A stretch of 64,000 nt of DNA from Rhodococcus antarcticus (GTDB lineage Bacteria > Actinomycetota > Actinomycetes > Mycobacteriales > Mycobacteriaceae). Below, piece by piece: positions 9,566 to 22,653 of the stretch (position 1 is its first letter; each line of letters starts with the position of its first letter). A model generated the notes under the pieces. It was not told the DNA's origin, did not search any database, and saw only the letters and a list, made by a program, of their open reading frames with translations. The stretch lies in the NCBI RefSeq assembly GCF_026153295.1, contig NZ_CP110615.1:930001-994000 (forward strand). Direction: 5' to 3'. Both the position numbers and the translations under genes were made by a program.

Positions 9566-11083
9566 GTGAGGGGTGCGCTGCTCGTCGCGGGCACCACGTC
9601 CGACGCGGGCAAGAGCGTCCTGGTCGCCGGCATCTGCCGCTGGCTGCACCGGCAGGGGGTGAGCGTCGCCCCGTTCAAGGCGCAGAACATGTCCAACAAC
9701 TCGGCCGTGACCCTGGACGGCGGGGAGATCGGCCGAGCCCAGGCGCTGCAGGCCGCGGCGTGCGGGCTGGAGCCGTCGGTGGCGTTCAACCCCGTGCTGC
9801 TGAAGCCGGGCAGCGACCGCACCTCGCAGCTCGTGGTCAACGGCCGCGCCCGGGGCCAGGTCAGCGCCACCAGCTACCACCGCCACCGCACCGAGCTCGC
9901 GGCCGTGGTGGCCGACGGCCTGGCCGCCCTGCGCACCCGCTTCGACGTGGTGGTCTGCGAGGGCGCGGGTTCCCCGGCGGAGATCAACCTCCGCGCCACC
10001 GACCTGGCGAACATGGGTCTGGCCCGCGCGGGTGACCTGCCGACCATCGTGGTGGGCGACATCGACCGGGGCGGCGTGCTGGCGCACCTGTTCGGCACCG
10101 TGGCCGTCCTCTCCGCCGCGGACCAGGCGCTGGTGGCGGGGTTCGTCGTCAACAAGTTCCGGGGCGACCAGGACCTGCTCGCTCCAGGGCTGGAGCAGCT
10201 GCGCGCGCTCACCGGGCGGCCGACCCTGGGCGTGGTGCCGTTCACCGACGCCCTGTGGATCGACGCCGAGGACTCGCTGTCCACGGTCGCGGACGGCACC
10301 GTCGGACGTCCCGCCCCGCCACACGGTTCGAGCTGGCTGCGGGTGGCCGTGGTGCGGCTGCCCCGGGTGTCCAACGCCACCGACGTGGAGGCACTCGCCT
10401 GCGAGCCGGGGGTGGCGGTGCGCTGGGTGACCGAGCCCTCCCGCCTGCTCGACGCCGACGTGGTGGTGCTGCCGGGCTCGAAGTCCACCGTGGACGACCT
10501 CGGGTGGTTGCGGCGCACGGGGATGGCCGGTGCGGTGCTCGCCCACGCCGCGGCCGGCAAGCCGGTGCTGGGGGTGTGCGGTGGCTACCAGATGCTGGGC
10601 CGGCGGATCGTCGACGGAGTCGAGTCCGGGGCCGGGGAGGTCGCGGGACTCGGGCTGCTGGACCTCGACGTCGTGTTCGAGACGGAGAAGGTGCTGGCCC
10701 GGCCGAGCGGGGTGGCGATGGGCGAGCCGGTGCGTGGCTACGAGATCCACCACGGCCGGGTGGTCCGCTCCGGTGATCCCGTGCTCCTGGAGCAGCCGGG
10801 GGAGGGCAGCCGGCGCGGCAGCGTCCACGGCACGCACTGGCACGGGCTGCTGGCCAACGACGCCTTCCGTCGCGCGTGGCTCACCGAGGTGGCGGCAACG
10901 GCGGGCTGCACCGGGTTCGTCGTCGCCCCGGACACCGATGTCGCCGCCGAGCGCGAGGCCCAGCTGGACCTGCTGGGTGACCTCGTCGAGGCGCACCTGG
11001 ACACGGCTGCGCTGGTGGCGCTGATCGAGCACGGCGTGCCGCGGGGGCTGCCCTTCGTCCCGCCCGGGTCCCCCGAGCCCTGA
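9566..11083 (+). CDS. cobQ: Cobyric acid synthase
   Basis: Amidates the b, d, e and g side chains of adenosylcobyrinate a,c-diamide using glutamine and ATP. The 505-residue protein has an N-terminal dethiobiotin-synthetase-like ATPase domain ([31 protein letters not shown]). A C-terminal class I glutamine amidotransferase domain follows, with Cys in [10 protein letters not shown] and His in [12 protein letters not shown] 9566 gives the normal start; an in-frame GTG at 9536 would add ten residues of basic sequence. It is separated by about 7 kb from the main cobalamin cluster, and no riboswitch precedes it. Confidence 0.95.
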   Translation: MRGALLVAGTTSDAGKSVLVAGICRWLHRQGVSVAPFKAQNMSNNSAVTLDGGEIGRAQALQAAACGLEPSVAFNPVLLKPGSDRTSQLVVNGRARGQVSATSYHRHRTELAAVVADGLAALRTRFDVVVCEGAGSPAEINLRATDLANMGLARAGDLPTIVVGDIDRGGVLAHLFGTVAVLSAADQALVAGFVVNKFRGDQDLLAPGLEQLRALTGRPTLGVVPFTDALWIDAEDSLSTVADGTVGRPAPPHGSSWLRVAVVRLPRVSNATDVEALACEPGVAVRWVTEPSRLLDADVVVLPGSKSTVDDLGWLRRTGMAGAVLAHAAAGKPVLGVCGGYQMLGRRIVDGVESGAGEVAGLGLLDLDVVFETEKVLARPSGVAMGEPVRGYEIHHGRVVRSGDPVLLEQPGEGSRRGSVHGTHWHGLLANDAFRRAWLTEVAATAGCTGFVVAPDTDVAAEREAQLDLLGDLVEAHLDTAALVALIEHGVPRGLPFVPPGSPEP

Positions 11084-11167
11084 CCTCCTGGACCTCGACC
11101 CGGGGCTCCGGCTGACGGGCCGGATCCAGTCCCGATCGGTGGGGCCCTCGCGGGACACCGCGCCCGG

Positions 11168-11173
11168 TAGCGT
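11168..11173 (+). promoter_or_regulatory. Candidate TAGCGT -10 element
   Basis: TAGCGT is followed by 8 nt (CGCTCGCC) and then GTG 11182. The same hexamer and spacing occurs before the hydrolase at 13985. Confidence 0.45.
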
Positions 11174-11181
11174 CGCTCGCC

Positions 11182-12027
11182 GTGGACCACCTGCCCCTCG
11201 CCGACCTGGACGACGTGCGGCTGACCCTGACCAAGGACACCCAGCTGTGCGTCTCGCTCGCCGCGCGCCCGGGCAACACCGGCACGCGGCTGCAGAACTT
11301 CCTCTACCGGGCCACCGGCGCCGATCTCGTCTACAAGGCCTTCGCCCCCACCGACCTGGCGCAGGCCGTCGCCGGTATCCGGGGCCTGCCCATCCGCGGT
11401 GCTGCGGTGTCCATGCCCTACAAGTCCGACGTCATCCCAATGCTCGACCACGTCGCCCCCTCGGCGGCCCGCATCGGAGCCGTCAACACGATCGTCAACG
11501 ACGCCGGGGTGCTCACCGGGCACAACACCGACGTGACGGCGGTCCAGGCCCTGGTGGCCGGGCTCGGGGTCCCGCGCGCGGCCACCGTCTGCGTGACCGG
11601 TAGTGGCGGCATGGCGCGGGCGATCGTCTCCGGCCTGCACGACTCCGGGTTCACCTCCGTGACGGTTGCGGCCCGCACGGAGGCGACCGGCCGCCCGCTC
11701 GCCGAGCGGCACGGCTGCGCCTGGTCGCCGGTACCGGTGGCCGCCGAGCTGCTCGTGAACGCCACCCCTGTCGGCATGGAGCCGGACCAGGACGGACTCC
11801 CGTTCACCCCGGCGCAGGTGGACACCGCCGGGTACGTCCTGGAGAGCGTCGCGTACCCGCTGGAGACCCGGCTGGTGCGTCTGGCCCGCCAGCAGGGCAC
11901 GCCCACCGTGGACGGGTTCCAGGTGACGGTGCTGCAGTCGGTCGAGCAGTTCACCCTCTACACCGGGATCGTCCCCGGCGCAGAGATCATCACGGCCGCA
12001 CGGGAGTTCGTGCTCTCCCGGGCGTGA
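11182..12027 (+). CDS. Shikimate 5-dehydrogenase family oxidoreductase
   Basis: A 281-residue protein with the AroE fold. The N-terminal substrate domain contains AAVSMPYKSDVIPMLDH, where the family usually has MPHK. GAVNTIVND and HNTDVTA follow, then a NAD(P)-binding GSGGMARAI loop and the late segment NATPVGMEPDQ. Those motifs place it in the shikimate/quinate dehydrogenase family. The change at the MPHK His and the lack of nearby aromatic-pathway genes leave it open whether it is the housekeeping AroE or a paralogue (SDH-like). The two genes converge with no gap: this one ends at 12027 and the lipoprotein ends at 12028. Confidence 0.85.
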   Translation: MDHLPLADLDDVRLTLTKDTQLCVSLAARPGNTGTRLQNFLYRATGADLVYKAFAPTDLAQAVAGIRGLPIRGAAVSMPYKSDVIPMLDHVAPSAARIGAVNTIVNDAGVLTGHNTDVTAVQALVAGLGVPRAATVCVTGSGGMARAIVSGLHDSGFTSVTVAARTEATGRPLAERHGCAWSPVPVAAELLVNATPVGMEPDQDGLPFTPAQVDTAGYVLESVAYPLETRLVRLARQQGTPTVDGFQVTVLQSVEQFTLYTGIVPGAEIITAAREFVLSRA

Positions 12028-12432
12028 TCAGCCGGCGACGTTCTTCGTGGCCGTCTCGTAGCGACGCTGCAGGTCCACGCTGACGCCCTCGCTGAAGGTC
12101 AGCGAGGTGGCGACGATGTGGAAGATCCCCACCGAGTTCGAGTAGATCTCGGCGCGGCCGGAGGTGGGGAAGACCCGCACCACCACGTCGTCCGTGCTGA
12201 TCGCCTGGCTGCAGCCGGACCCGGGGCAGTCGGCCGCGGTCGTGTCGCGCGCGCCGGTCGTGTCGAGCCCGGCCGCGGTGAAGCCGTCGATGACCTCCTG
12301 GGCGGTGACGCGGCCAGGACCGACCGCGTTGGGGGGCAGGACGTCGGGCACTCGGGCCGCCGAGCGTCCGCCGCACGCCGACAGCAGGATGCCGAGCACC
12401 AGCACTGCCGCACCCAGCCTCGGCGCGCTCAC
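12028..12432 (-). CDS. Small hypothetical lipoprotein
   Basis: A 134-residue protein with a lipoprotein signal (LGAAVLVLGILLSACGG, Cys20 as lipid site) and a compact extracytoplasmic domain holding two further Cys (C69, C74) that could form a disulfide. I do not recognise the domain. GTG 12432 overlaps the TGA of the upstream sugar porter (GTGA), so the two are probably translated together and the lipoprotein may serve at the same membrane site. Confidence 0.8.
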   Translation of the reverse strand: MSAPRLGAAVLVLGILLSACGGRSAARVPDVLPPNAVGPGRVTAQEVIDGFTAAGLDTTGARDTTAADCPGSGCSQAISTDDVVVRVFPTSGRAEIYSNSVGIFHIVATSLTFSEGVSVDLQRRYETATKNVAG

Positions 12433-13862
12433 CGGACGTCCTCGAGGGAGCGGCCCTTGGTCTCCTTGACGAACTTCAGCACCACGAACAGCGACAGCAG
12501 CGCCATCGCGGCGTAGCCCGCGTAGGTGACCGAGAGGTTGAGGTCGGAGAAGGTCGGGAACGTGACCGTGACCGCGAAGTTCGCGATCCAGTTCGCCGAG
12601 GTGGCCACCGCCACCGCCGCCGCGCGGGACTGGTTCGGGAACATCTCGCTGAGCAGGACCCAGACCGTGGGGCCCCAGGACAGGGCGAAGAAGAACACGA
12701 ACAGGTTGGCCGCGACGAGGGCGATGGTTCCCTGCGGCGAGGGCAGCGTGGCCGTGCCGTCCACGGTCTGGGAGTAGGAGAACGCCCACGAGGCGGTGCC
12801 CAGCGCCAGGGTCATGCCGATGGAGCCGGTGATGAGCAGCGGGCGCCGCCCCACGCGGTCGATGATGGAGATGGCCACGAGGGTGCCGGCGATGTTCACG
12901 CCGGCACTGACGACGCTGATGAGCAGCGAGCGGTCCTCGCCGATGCCGACGGACTGCCACAGCGAGGATGAGTAGTAGAAGATCACGTTGATGCCGACCA
13001 GCTGCTGGAGCGCGGCCAGGGCCACCCCGAGCAGGACCAGCGGGACCATCTTGTTGGGGCCCATGAACAGGTCGCGCACCCGCGACTTCTCGTCGCTGCG
13101 CAACGACGACTTGATCTCGTCGAGCCGGGACTGGACCTGCTCCTCGTCGCCGCCCTCGAGGTCGGCGAGGATGCCGCGGGCCTGCTCGGTGCGGCCCAGG
13201 CCGACGAGGTAGCGCGGGGACTCCGGGATGGTCAGCGTCATGACGCCGTAGAGCAGGGCGGGCACGGCCGCGACCAGCAGCATCCACTGCCAGGCCTGGA
13301 CGCCGAGGAGCTGGTTCGACGCGGAGCCCCCCGCGGCCTGGGCCAGGCCGTAGTTGACGAGCGCGGAGACCGCGATACCGAGCACGATGGCCAGCTGGTG
13401 CATGGACCCGAGCCTGCCGCGGTAGGCCGCCGGGGAGATCTCGGCGATGTAGGCCGGGGAGATCACCGACGCCACGCCCACCGCGATTCCGCCGATCACC
13501 CGCCAGAACGCGAGGTCGATGATGTCGAAGGGGAAGGCGGAGCCGATCGCGCTGATGACGAACAGCGCGGCCGAGACCTGCATGACGCGGATCCGGCCGA
13601 AGCGGTTGGCCAGCGCGCCGGCGTACCAGGCGCCCAGCGCCGCCCCGAGCAGGGCCAGGGAGACCGTGAGGCCGGTGACGGCGGTGCCCACCTCGAAGCG
13701 CTGCTGGATCGCGTCCACCGCGCCGTTGATGACGGAGGTGTCGTAGCCGAAGAGGAACCCCCCCAGTGCGGCGGCGGAGGAGAAGAACACCGCGTGCGCG
13801 AGGTCCGCCTGCCCTGAGCCGGACCTGGAGCCGTCCGCCCGGGATGTCGCCGTGTCCGCCAT
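12429..13862 (-). CDS. Sugar porter family MFS transporter
   Basis: A 477-residue proton-coupled sugar transporter of the XylE/GalP/GLUT type with 12 predicted membrane helices. Family marks are NRFGRIRVM after helix 2, PESPRYLVGLGR before the central loop, QQLVGINVIFYYSSSLW in helix 7, DRVGRRPLL, and a C-terminal KETKGRSLE. The substrate cannot be read from the sequence. Start ATG 13862 is preceded on this strand by GAGGGTGGGCGAG; an in-frame ATG at 13895 would add 11 residues of unlikely sequence. Confidence 0.92.
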   Translation of the reverse strand: MADTATSRADGSRSGSGQADLAHAVFFSSAAALGGFLFGYDTSVINGAVDAIQQRFEVGTAVTGLTVSLALLGAALGAWYAGALANRFGRIRVMQVSAALFVISAIGSAFPFDIIDLAFWRVIGGIAVGVASVISPAYIAEISPAAYRGRLGSMHQLAIVLGIAVSALVNYGLAQAAGGSASNQLLGVQAWQWMLLVAAVPALLYGVMTLTIPESPRYLVGLGRTEQARGILADLEGGDEEQVQSRLDEIKSSLRSDEKSRVRDLFMGPNKMVPLVLLGVALAALQQLVGINVIFYYSSSLWQSVGIGEDRSLLISVVSAGVNIAGTLVAISIIDRVGRRPLLITGSIGMTLALGTASWAFSYSQTVDGTATLPSPQGTIALVAANLFVFFFALSWGPTVWVLLSEMFPNQSRAAAVAVATSANWIANFAVTVTFPTFSDLNLSVTYAGYAAMALLSLFVVLKFVKETKGRSLEDVR

Positions 13863-13970
13863 CTCGCCCACCCTCACCGGGGCCGGCCGACGCACCCGTC
13901 GCGTCGTCCTCGCACGGCCCGAGCCGGGACGCTACGCCCGGGCGCGCCGAGCGGCTGATCCGAGGGCCGG

Positions 13971-13976
13971 TAGCGT
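13971..13976 (+). promoter_or_regulatory. Candidate TAGCGT -10 element
   Basis: GGTAGCGT is followed by CGCCCACC and ATG 13985, the same arrangement as at 11168 (8-nt spacing, no Shine-Dalgarno). Confidence 0.45.
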
Positions 13977-13984
13977 CGCCCACC

Positions 13985-14800
13985 ATGCCGGTCCAGCACG
14001 TCAGCGTCGACGAGCTCACGTTCACCGTCCACACCGACGGCCCCGACGATGGGCCGGCCGTGCTTCTGCTGCACGGCTTCCCGCAGGGCCCGGGCTGCTA
14101 CGACGCCGTGCTCCCGAGGCTGCACGGCGCGGGTCTGCGCACGATCGTGCCGGCCCAGCGGGGCTACTCCCCGGGTGCCCGCCCGACCGGGGACGATGCC
14201 TACGCCGTGGAGCACCTGGTGGCCGACGCCCTCGGGCTGCTCGACGCCCTCGGCGTGGGGTACGCGCACGTGGTGGGCCACGACTGGGGTGCAGCGGTGG
14301 CCTGGCAGCTGGCTGCGCGGCACCCGGGCCGGGTGAGCAGCCTGGTGGCCGCCAGCGTCGGTCACCCCACCGCGCTGTCCGACGCGCTGGCCACCGACGC
14401 CGACCAGCGCAGCCGGTCGGCCTACATGCGCGACTTCGCGGTGCCGGGTGCGGCCGAGCAGGTGCTGGCGGGGGGCACCGACCGGCTGCGCGCCCTGGTC
14501 GGGGAGGGCCACGACCTGGCCGAGGCCGTCACCGGACCGGCGGGCCTGGACGCGGCGCTGGGCTGGTACCGGGCACGGGGCTCGGCGGAGTTCCGCGCGA
14601 CGCCGGACGTGGAGGTCCCCACGACCTTCCTGTGGGGCACCGAGGACGAGTTCCTCGGCCGCACCCAGGCGGTGTCGACCGGGCGGCACGTGCTGGCTGA
14701 GTACCGCTTCGTCGAGCTGGCCGGGGTGGGCCACTGGATCCCCGAGGACGCCGCTGCGGCGCTGGCCACCGAGGTGGTGCTGCGCTCGAGCCCCTGGTGA
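13985..14800 (+). CDS. Alpha/beta hydrolase, epoxide-hydrolase-like
   Basis: A 271-residue cytosolic alpha/beta hydrolase. The nucleophile elbow is GHD100WGA, so the nucleophile is Asp, as in epoxide hydrolases and haloalkane dehalogenases. The oxyanion HGFPQ is at 30-34, the acid is in WGTEDEF, and the catalytic His is in GVGHWIPED near the C-terminus. The substrate is not predictable. The stop codon lies within a 20-bp tandem duplication. Convergent with mycothione reductase. Confidence 0.88.
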   Translation: MPVQHVSVDELTFTVHTDGPDDGPAVLLLHGFPQGPGCYDAVLPRLHGAGLRTIVPAQRGYSPGARPTGDDAYAVEHLVADALGLLDALGVGYAHVVGHDWGAAVAWQLAARHPGRVSSLVAASVGHPTALSDALATDADQRSRSAYMRDFAVPGAAEQVLAGGTDRLRALVGEGHDLAEAVTGPAGLDAALGWYRARGSAEFRATPDVEVPTTFLWGTEDEFLGRTQAVSTGRHVLAEYRFVELAGVGHWIPEDAAAALATEVVLRSSPW

Positions 14801-14839
14801 GCGGAGCTCGGGGGAGTGTCCTGGTGAGCGGAGCTCGGG
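14793..14839. repeat. Exact 20-bp duplication spanning the hydrolase stop
   Basis: CCTGGTGAGCGGAGCTCGGG occurs at 14793-14812 and 14820-14839 (period 27). The first copy contains the TGA stop at 14798-14800. Confidence 0.9.
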
Positions 14840-14840
14840 T

Positions 14841-16220
14841 CTAGACCTCGAGGCCCAGCAGGGCGTTCTCCAGCACCTCGGGCAGACCGGGGTGGATCCA
14901 GTACTGCCCGGTGGCCATGTCGGTGGCGCTGAGGCCGAAGCTCAGCGCCTGGATCGCCGGCTGGATGATGCTGGAAGCCTGCGCGCCCATGACGTGGACG
15001 CCGAGCAGGCGCCCGGTGCCCTTCTCGGCGATGACCTTGCAGAAGCCCTCGCGGTCCTCCATGGCCCAGCCGTAGGCGACGTCGGCGTACTCCTGCACCT
15101 TCACCGTGATGTCGAGGCCCTGCTCCCGCGCGGCGCGCTCGGTGAGTCCCACGGTGGCGATCTGGGGGTCGGTGAACACGGCGGCAGGCACGAACCGGTG
15201 GTCGCTGGCCCGCAGCGCGTCGGGGTGCAGGAGGTTGTGCTGGACCACGCGGGCCTCGTGGTTGGCCACGTGCTTGAGCTGGTGCTCCGAGGAGATGTCG
15301 CCGAGGGCGAACACGCCGTCGAGGACGCTGCCGTCGTCGGTGAGCACCCGCTGCTGCGCGTCGACGCGGATGCGGCCGTCGGGGTGCAGGCCGATCCCGC
15401 CGGTGGCGACCTCCAGCTCGTCCCCGTTCGGTGCGCGCCCGGCGGCGACGAGGAGGGCGTCCCCGTGAACCACGGACCCGTCGTCGAGCTCCACCTCCAC
15501 CGCGCCCCCGGTGCCGCGCACGGCGGCGACGGTGCGCTCCAGGCGGACGTCCCACTTCTCCTGGGCCAGGCGGGTGAAGCGCGTGCTGACGTCGTCGTCC
15601 TGGGCGCGCAGCATCGTGGCGCTGCGCGCGATCACGGTGACCCGGCTGCCGAGGGCGGCGAACACGTGCGCGAACTCCGAGGCGATGTACCCCGCGCCGA
15701 TGATGACGAGGTGCTCGGGCAGCTCGGGCAGGCGCATCACGTCGTCGTTGGTGTGGAACCGCACCCCGGAGTCGCGGACCTCGGCGGGGATCACCGGCCG
15801 TGAGCCGGCCGCGATCACGATGCGGTCCGCGGTGATGGTCTCGCCGGTCCCCGTCTCGATCGTGCGGGGTCCGACGAACCGGGCGTGGCCGGTGAACACG
15901 GTGGTGTTCGGCGTGCCCTCGGCGCGGTACGTCGCTCCCCCGACCGAGATGGGGTCGATGCGGCCGAAGACGCGGTCGACGATGTCGCGCCACCGGACCC
16001 CGTCGACGTGCGCGTCCACCCCGAAGCGGTGCGCGTCCCGCACGGCCAGGGTCTGGTCGGCCGCGTAGACGTACATCTTGGTGGGGATGCAGCCCACGTT
16101 GATGCAGGTGCCGCCGAAGGTCCCCTGCTCCAGGATCGCGACGTCGAGGTCGTCGAACCTGCCGTCGAGGATCGTGTTGCCCGAGCCGCTGCCGATGACC
16201 ACCAGGTCGAAGTGCCTCAC
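14841..16220 (-). CDS. mtr: Mycothione reductase
   Basis: NADPH-dependent flavoprotein that reduces mycothiol disulfide, the actinobacterial counterpart of glutathione reductase. The 459-residue protein has the redox-active pair C39-x4-C44 (GGTCINVGCIPTKM) and an FAD-binding GSGSGN at the N-terminus. GAGYIASEFAHVFAALG is the NADPH Rossmann loop, and HPGLPEVLENAL is the C-terminal His-Glu segment at the dimer interface. The GSGSGNTILD start is characteristic of Mtr rather than lipoamide dehydrogenase. The start is GTG 16220. Confidence 0.95.
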   Translation of the reverse strand: MRHFDLVVIGSGSGNTILDGRFDDLDVAILEQGTFGGTCINVGCIPTKMYVYAADQTLAVRDAHRFGVDAHVDGVRWRDIVDRVFGRIDPISVGGATYRAEGTPNTTVFTGHARFVGPRTIETGTGETITADRIVIAAGSRPVIPAEVRDSGVRFHTNDDVMRLPELPEHLVIIGAGYIASEFAHVFAALGSRVTVIARSATMLRAQDDDVSTRFTRLAQEKWDVRLERTVAAVRGTGGAVEVELDDGSVVHGDALLVAAGRAPNGDELEVATGGIGLHPDGRIRVDAQQRVLTDDGSVLDGVFALGDISSEHQLKHVANHEARVVQHNLLHPDALRASDHRFVPAAVFTDPQIATVGLTERAAREQGLDITVKVQEYADVAYGWAMEDREGFCKVIAEKGTGRLLGVHVMGAQASSIIQPAIQALSFGLSATDMATGQYWIHPGLPEVLENALLGLEV

Positions 16221-16227
16221 CGCGGCA

Positions 16228-16233
16228 ACGCTA
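16228..16233 (-). promoter_or_regulatory. Candidate mtr -10 element overlapping an upstream stop codon
   Basis: On the minus strand TAGCGT ends 7 nt before GTG 16220. The TAG of this hexamer (16231-16233) is also the stop codon of the wax ester synthase gene. Confidence 0.45.
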
Positions 16234-17733
16234 CCGGGCCGTGGACCGGGCCTTGCGTCGACCGCCCGTGGCTTGCTGGCGAGCCATCTCCAGCAGCTCG
16301 TCCATCGCGTCGTGCAGCCCGCGGGCCATGTCCCACACGTCCGGCACCATCTCGCGGCAGACGATGATGCCGAAGTCGAGGTGGCCGTCGTAGGACATGA
16401 CGGTGATGTTGATGCCGCCGCCGGCGTCGCTCACCGCCGAGACGGGGAAGCTGCCCGTCACCCGCGACCCGGCCGTGTACAGCGGCAGCTGCGGGCCGGG
16501 CACGTTGGAGATGAAGAGGTTGAACGGCGGTGACCCCATCGTCAGGGCGCGCAGCAAGGTCCGGGAGGCCAGTCCGTGCAGGGCCTGCGGCAGCACGGAG
16601 CTGTACTCCTGCAGGAGCTGGGCGGGCACGGCGTCGAAGCGCTCCTTGGCCTCCAGCAGCGAGGCGTGCAGGTCGTCCAGCCGCTGGGCGGGATCGTCCT
16701 CCTGGGTCGGCAGCGCGGTGAGCATGAAGGCGATCTGGTTGCCGCCCGTGCCCATCTGCTCCGGCGTGCGCACCGAGACGGGCATGGCGGCCACGAGAGG
16801 CGTTCGGGGCAGGGCGTCGTGCTCGAGGAGCCAGGTCCGCAGCACCGTGGTGCACAGCGCCATCACCACGTCGTTCACGGTGAGGCCGAAGGCGTTCTTC
16901 ACCTCCTTCACCTCCTCCAGCGGCAGCGACGTGAACGCGAAGCGCCGGTGCGGGGTGATGGGGCCGTTGAACGGGGTGCGCGGCGGGACCGGCGCCGGGT
17001 CGGGGCGGTCGCCGATGACGCTGAGCCCGGCCATCCGGGTCACGGTGCCCACCACCTTGGCCACCTGCGGGACACCGGGGATGGTCTGCGCCCCGGGCAG
17101 GTCCAGCACGTGCGGCAGCATGGTCGGGGCGTTGAGCAGGAAGCGCGCCGGTCGGGCCGCGATCTTCCAGACGCCGCGGAGCACGGCCTGGGCCGTGCCG
17201 GGGGCCTCGTCGGGCTCGGCGTCGGGGTCCGGGGGCTCCACCTCCCGGGGCTCGGGGGTGGCGTCCATGATCACGGCGAGCACCTCGGCGCCCGAGACGC
17301 CGTCGATCGCCGAGTGGTGGACCTTGGTGTACAGCGCCTTGCGGCCGTTCTCCAGGCCGTGGATCAGGTAGCACTCCCACAGCGGGCGGGAGCGGTCCAG
17401 CGGCCGCGCGGCCAGACGGGCCACCTGCTCACCGAGCTGCTCGTCGGTGCCCGGCGCCACCAGGGCGATCTCGCGGATGTGGTACTCCAGGTCGAACTCT
17501 TCGGACTCGACCCAGTACGGCAGGTCCAGGCCCAGCGGTACCTCGTGCAGGCGCCAGCGCAGGGGTCCGATGAGGTGCAGCCGACCACCGATGAGCTCGC
17601 GCAGGTCCTCGACCGTCAGGTCCCCCCGCGGCGAGTCCGCGGTGTCGACGATGGTCAACGATCCGACGTGCACCAGCGTGGTCGACGTCTCGGCGTTGAG
17701 GAACTGGGCGTCGAGCGGGCTGAGCTGGCGCAT
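16231..17733 (-). CDS. Wax ester synthase / diacylglycerol acyltransferase (WS/DGAT)
   Basis: Acyl-CoA-dependent acyltransferase that makes triacylglycerol and/or wax esters in lipid inclusions. The 500-residue protein has the catalytic H139-H-S-A-I-D144-G motif. It also has the typical N-terminus (MRQLSPLDAQFLNAETSTTLVHVGSL), the NDVVMALC segment and the late PGPQLPLYTAGSRV stretch. An acidic Pro-rich insert (EPREVEPPDPDAEPDE) follows the active site. The frame is open 114 codons upstream, but ATG 17733 gives the family start. The only gap to mtr is the 10 nt between its stop and the mtr start. Confidence 0.95.
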   Translation of the reverse strand: MRQLSPLDAQFLNAETSTTLVHVGSLTIVDTADSPRGDLTVEDLRELIGGRLHLIGPLRWRLHEVPLGLDLPYWVESEEFDLEYHIREIALVAPGTDEQLGEQVARLAARPLDRSRPLWECYLIHGLENGRKALYTKVHHSAIDGVSGAEVLAVIMDATPEPREVEPPDPDAEPDEAPGTAQAVLRGVWKIAARPARFLLNAPTMLPHVLDLPGAQTIPGVPQVAKVVGTVTRMAGLSVIGDRPDPAPVPPRTPFNGPITPHRRFAFTSLPLEEVKEVKNAFGLTVNDVVMALCTTVLRTWLLEHDALPRTPLVAAMPVSVRTPEQMGTGGNQIAFMLTALPTQEDDPAQRLDDLHASLLEAKERFDAVPAQLLQEYSSVLPQALHGLASRTLLRALTMGSPPFNLFISNVPGPQLPLYTAGSRVTGSFPVSAVSDAGGGINITVMSYDGHLDFGIIVCREMVPDVWDMARGLHDAMDELLEMARQQATGGRRKARSTAR

Positions 17734-17848
17734 GGCACTCCTTGTTCGACGCGTCGGGTGCACACCCGTCCCGCGGGTGCCGAACGTACCCGACCGTCTG
17801 TGACCCCGACCACGTCCTCCTGGCACCACTAGGCTCGGACGCACCAGA

Positions 17849-17948
17849 ACGGCGGTGGTGGCAGGGAACCCGGTGCGAACCCGGGGCTGTCGCGCAACTG
17901 TGAGGTCTCCCGTCCGGGTGACCGAGCCAGGAACCCCACCCGCGCCGT
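17849..17948 (+). promoter_or_regulatory. Cobalamin (B12) riboswitch upstream of cobN
   Basis: Conserved elements are in order: GGCAGGGAACCCGGTGCGAA, then CGCAACTGTGAGG, then GAGCCAGGAACCCC. Outer pairing is visible between ACGGCG (17849-17854) and CGCCGT (17943-17948), with GGTGG pairing CCACC inside. The core reads CGCAACTGTGA rather than the more usual CGCCACTGTGA. The aptamer ends 44 nt before the cobN GTG. It is expected to repress cobN when adenosylcobalamin is high. Confidence 0.9.
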
Positions 17949-17992
17949 GCCACTCGACTCGGGGCGCGCCACCCCGGTGAGGACCCCACACC

Positions 17993-21601
<3,609 letters not shown>

Positions 21602-22653
21602 GCTCCGTGACCACCCGGCGCTGAGGCGGGGACGGTGGCGTCCAGCCACGCGGTGAGCTCGGCGTACGCCGCCGTCAGCGCCGGCTCCTGGGACAGGAAG
21701 ACGTCGTGCCGGGCCCCGTCGAGCGGCACCACGGACGTCCGCCCGCCGAGGCAGCCGGCCCAGCGCGCGATCTGCCGCACGTCGAGCACGGCGTCAGCGG
21801 TGTCCACCTCCGGTGTGTAGTGGGTGGCGAACCGGGTCCGCACCGACCGCAGCACGAGCGACGGGCACCCGACGTCGAGCCCGCGGTGCAGCTGCGCGTG
21901 CCCGCGGCGCACCGCCCTCAGCCAGCCCAGCCGCACGGGGAACCCGTTGAGCGGCTTCCACTCCAGGTCGTAGTCCCACTCGCCCTCACGGCTGGCGTGC
22001 AGGCTCACCCCGTAGGCGTCGGCCTCGTCCTTGTTGAGCAGACGCATGCCGTCCAGGCGCCCGACGAGGTCGATCCCCAGCGTGCCGACGTGGCGGTAGT
22101 AGGGCGGGCCCTGGAGGTCGAACCACGGGCTGTTGAGCACCAGGCCCTGCACCCCGGTCTGGCCACGGTCGCGGCGGCGGTCCAGCCAGAGCGGGGTGAT
22201 GATCCCGCCGGTGGAGTGTGCGACCACCACCACGCTGGCGTGCTCGGCGCGGATGATCGACAGCGCCCGGTCGAGCTCCTGGTCGTACTGCACGAGATCG
22301 GTCGTGTAGTGCGGGGTGTGGCCGGGACGGATCGAGCGGCCGCACTTGCGCAGGTCGAGGGCGAAGAACGCGAGGCCCTGGGCGGCGAGGTGCTCGGCGA
22401 GCCCGGTCTGGAAGAAGTAGTCGGTGTAGCCGTGCACGTAGAGGACGGCACCGCGGGTCGACGGCGTCGCGGAGGTGTGCCGGACCAGGGTGGCCACCAC
22501 GTCGCCCTCGCCGTCGGGGTCGGGCCCCAGCTCGAGGGTGCACTGCTCGTAGCCGTCGCCGAGGATGTCCGGAACCCAGTTGCCCATGGGCGGCGATGGT
22601 AGTGCGGTGGCCCGCTCGTCCACCCGGGGTGGGTGCTGCTGTGGTACCCACAC

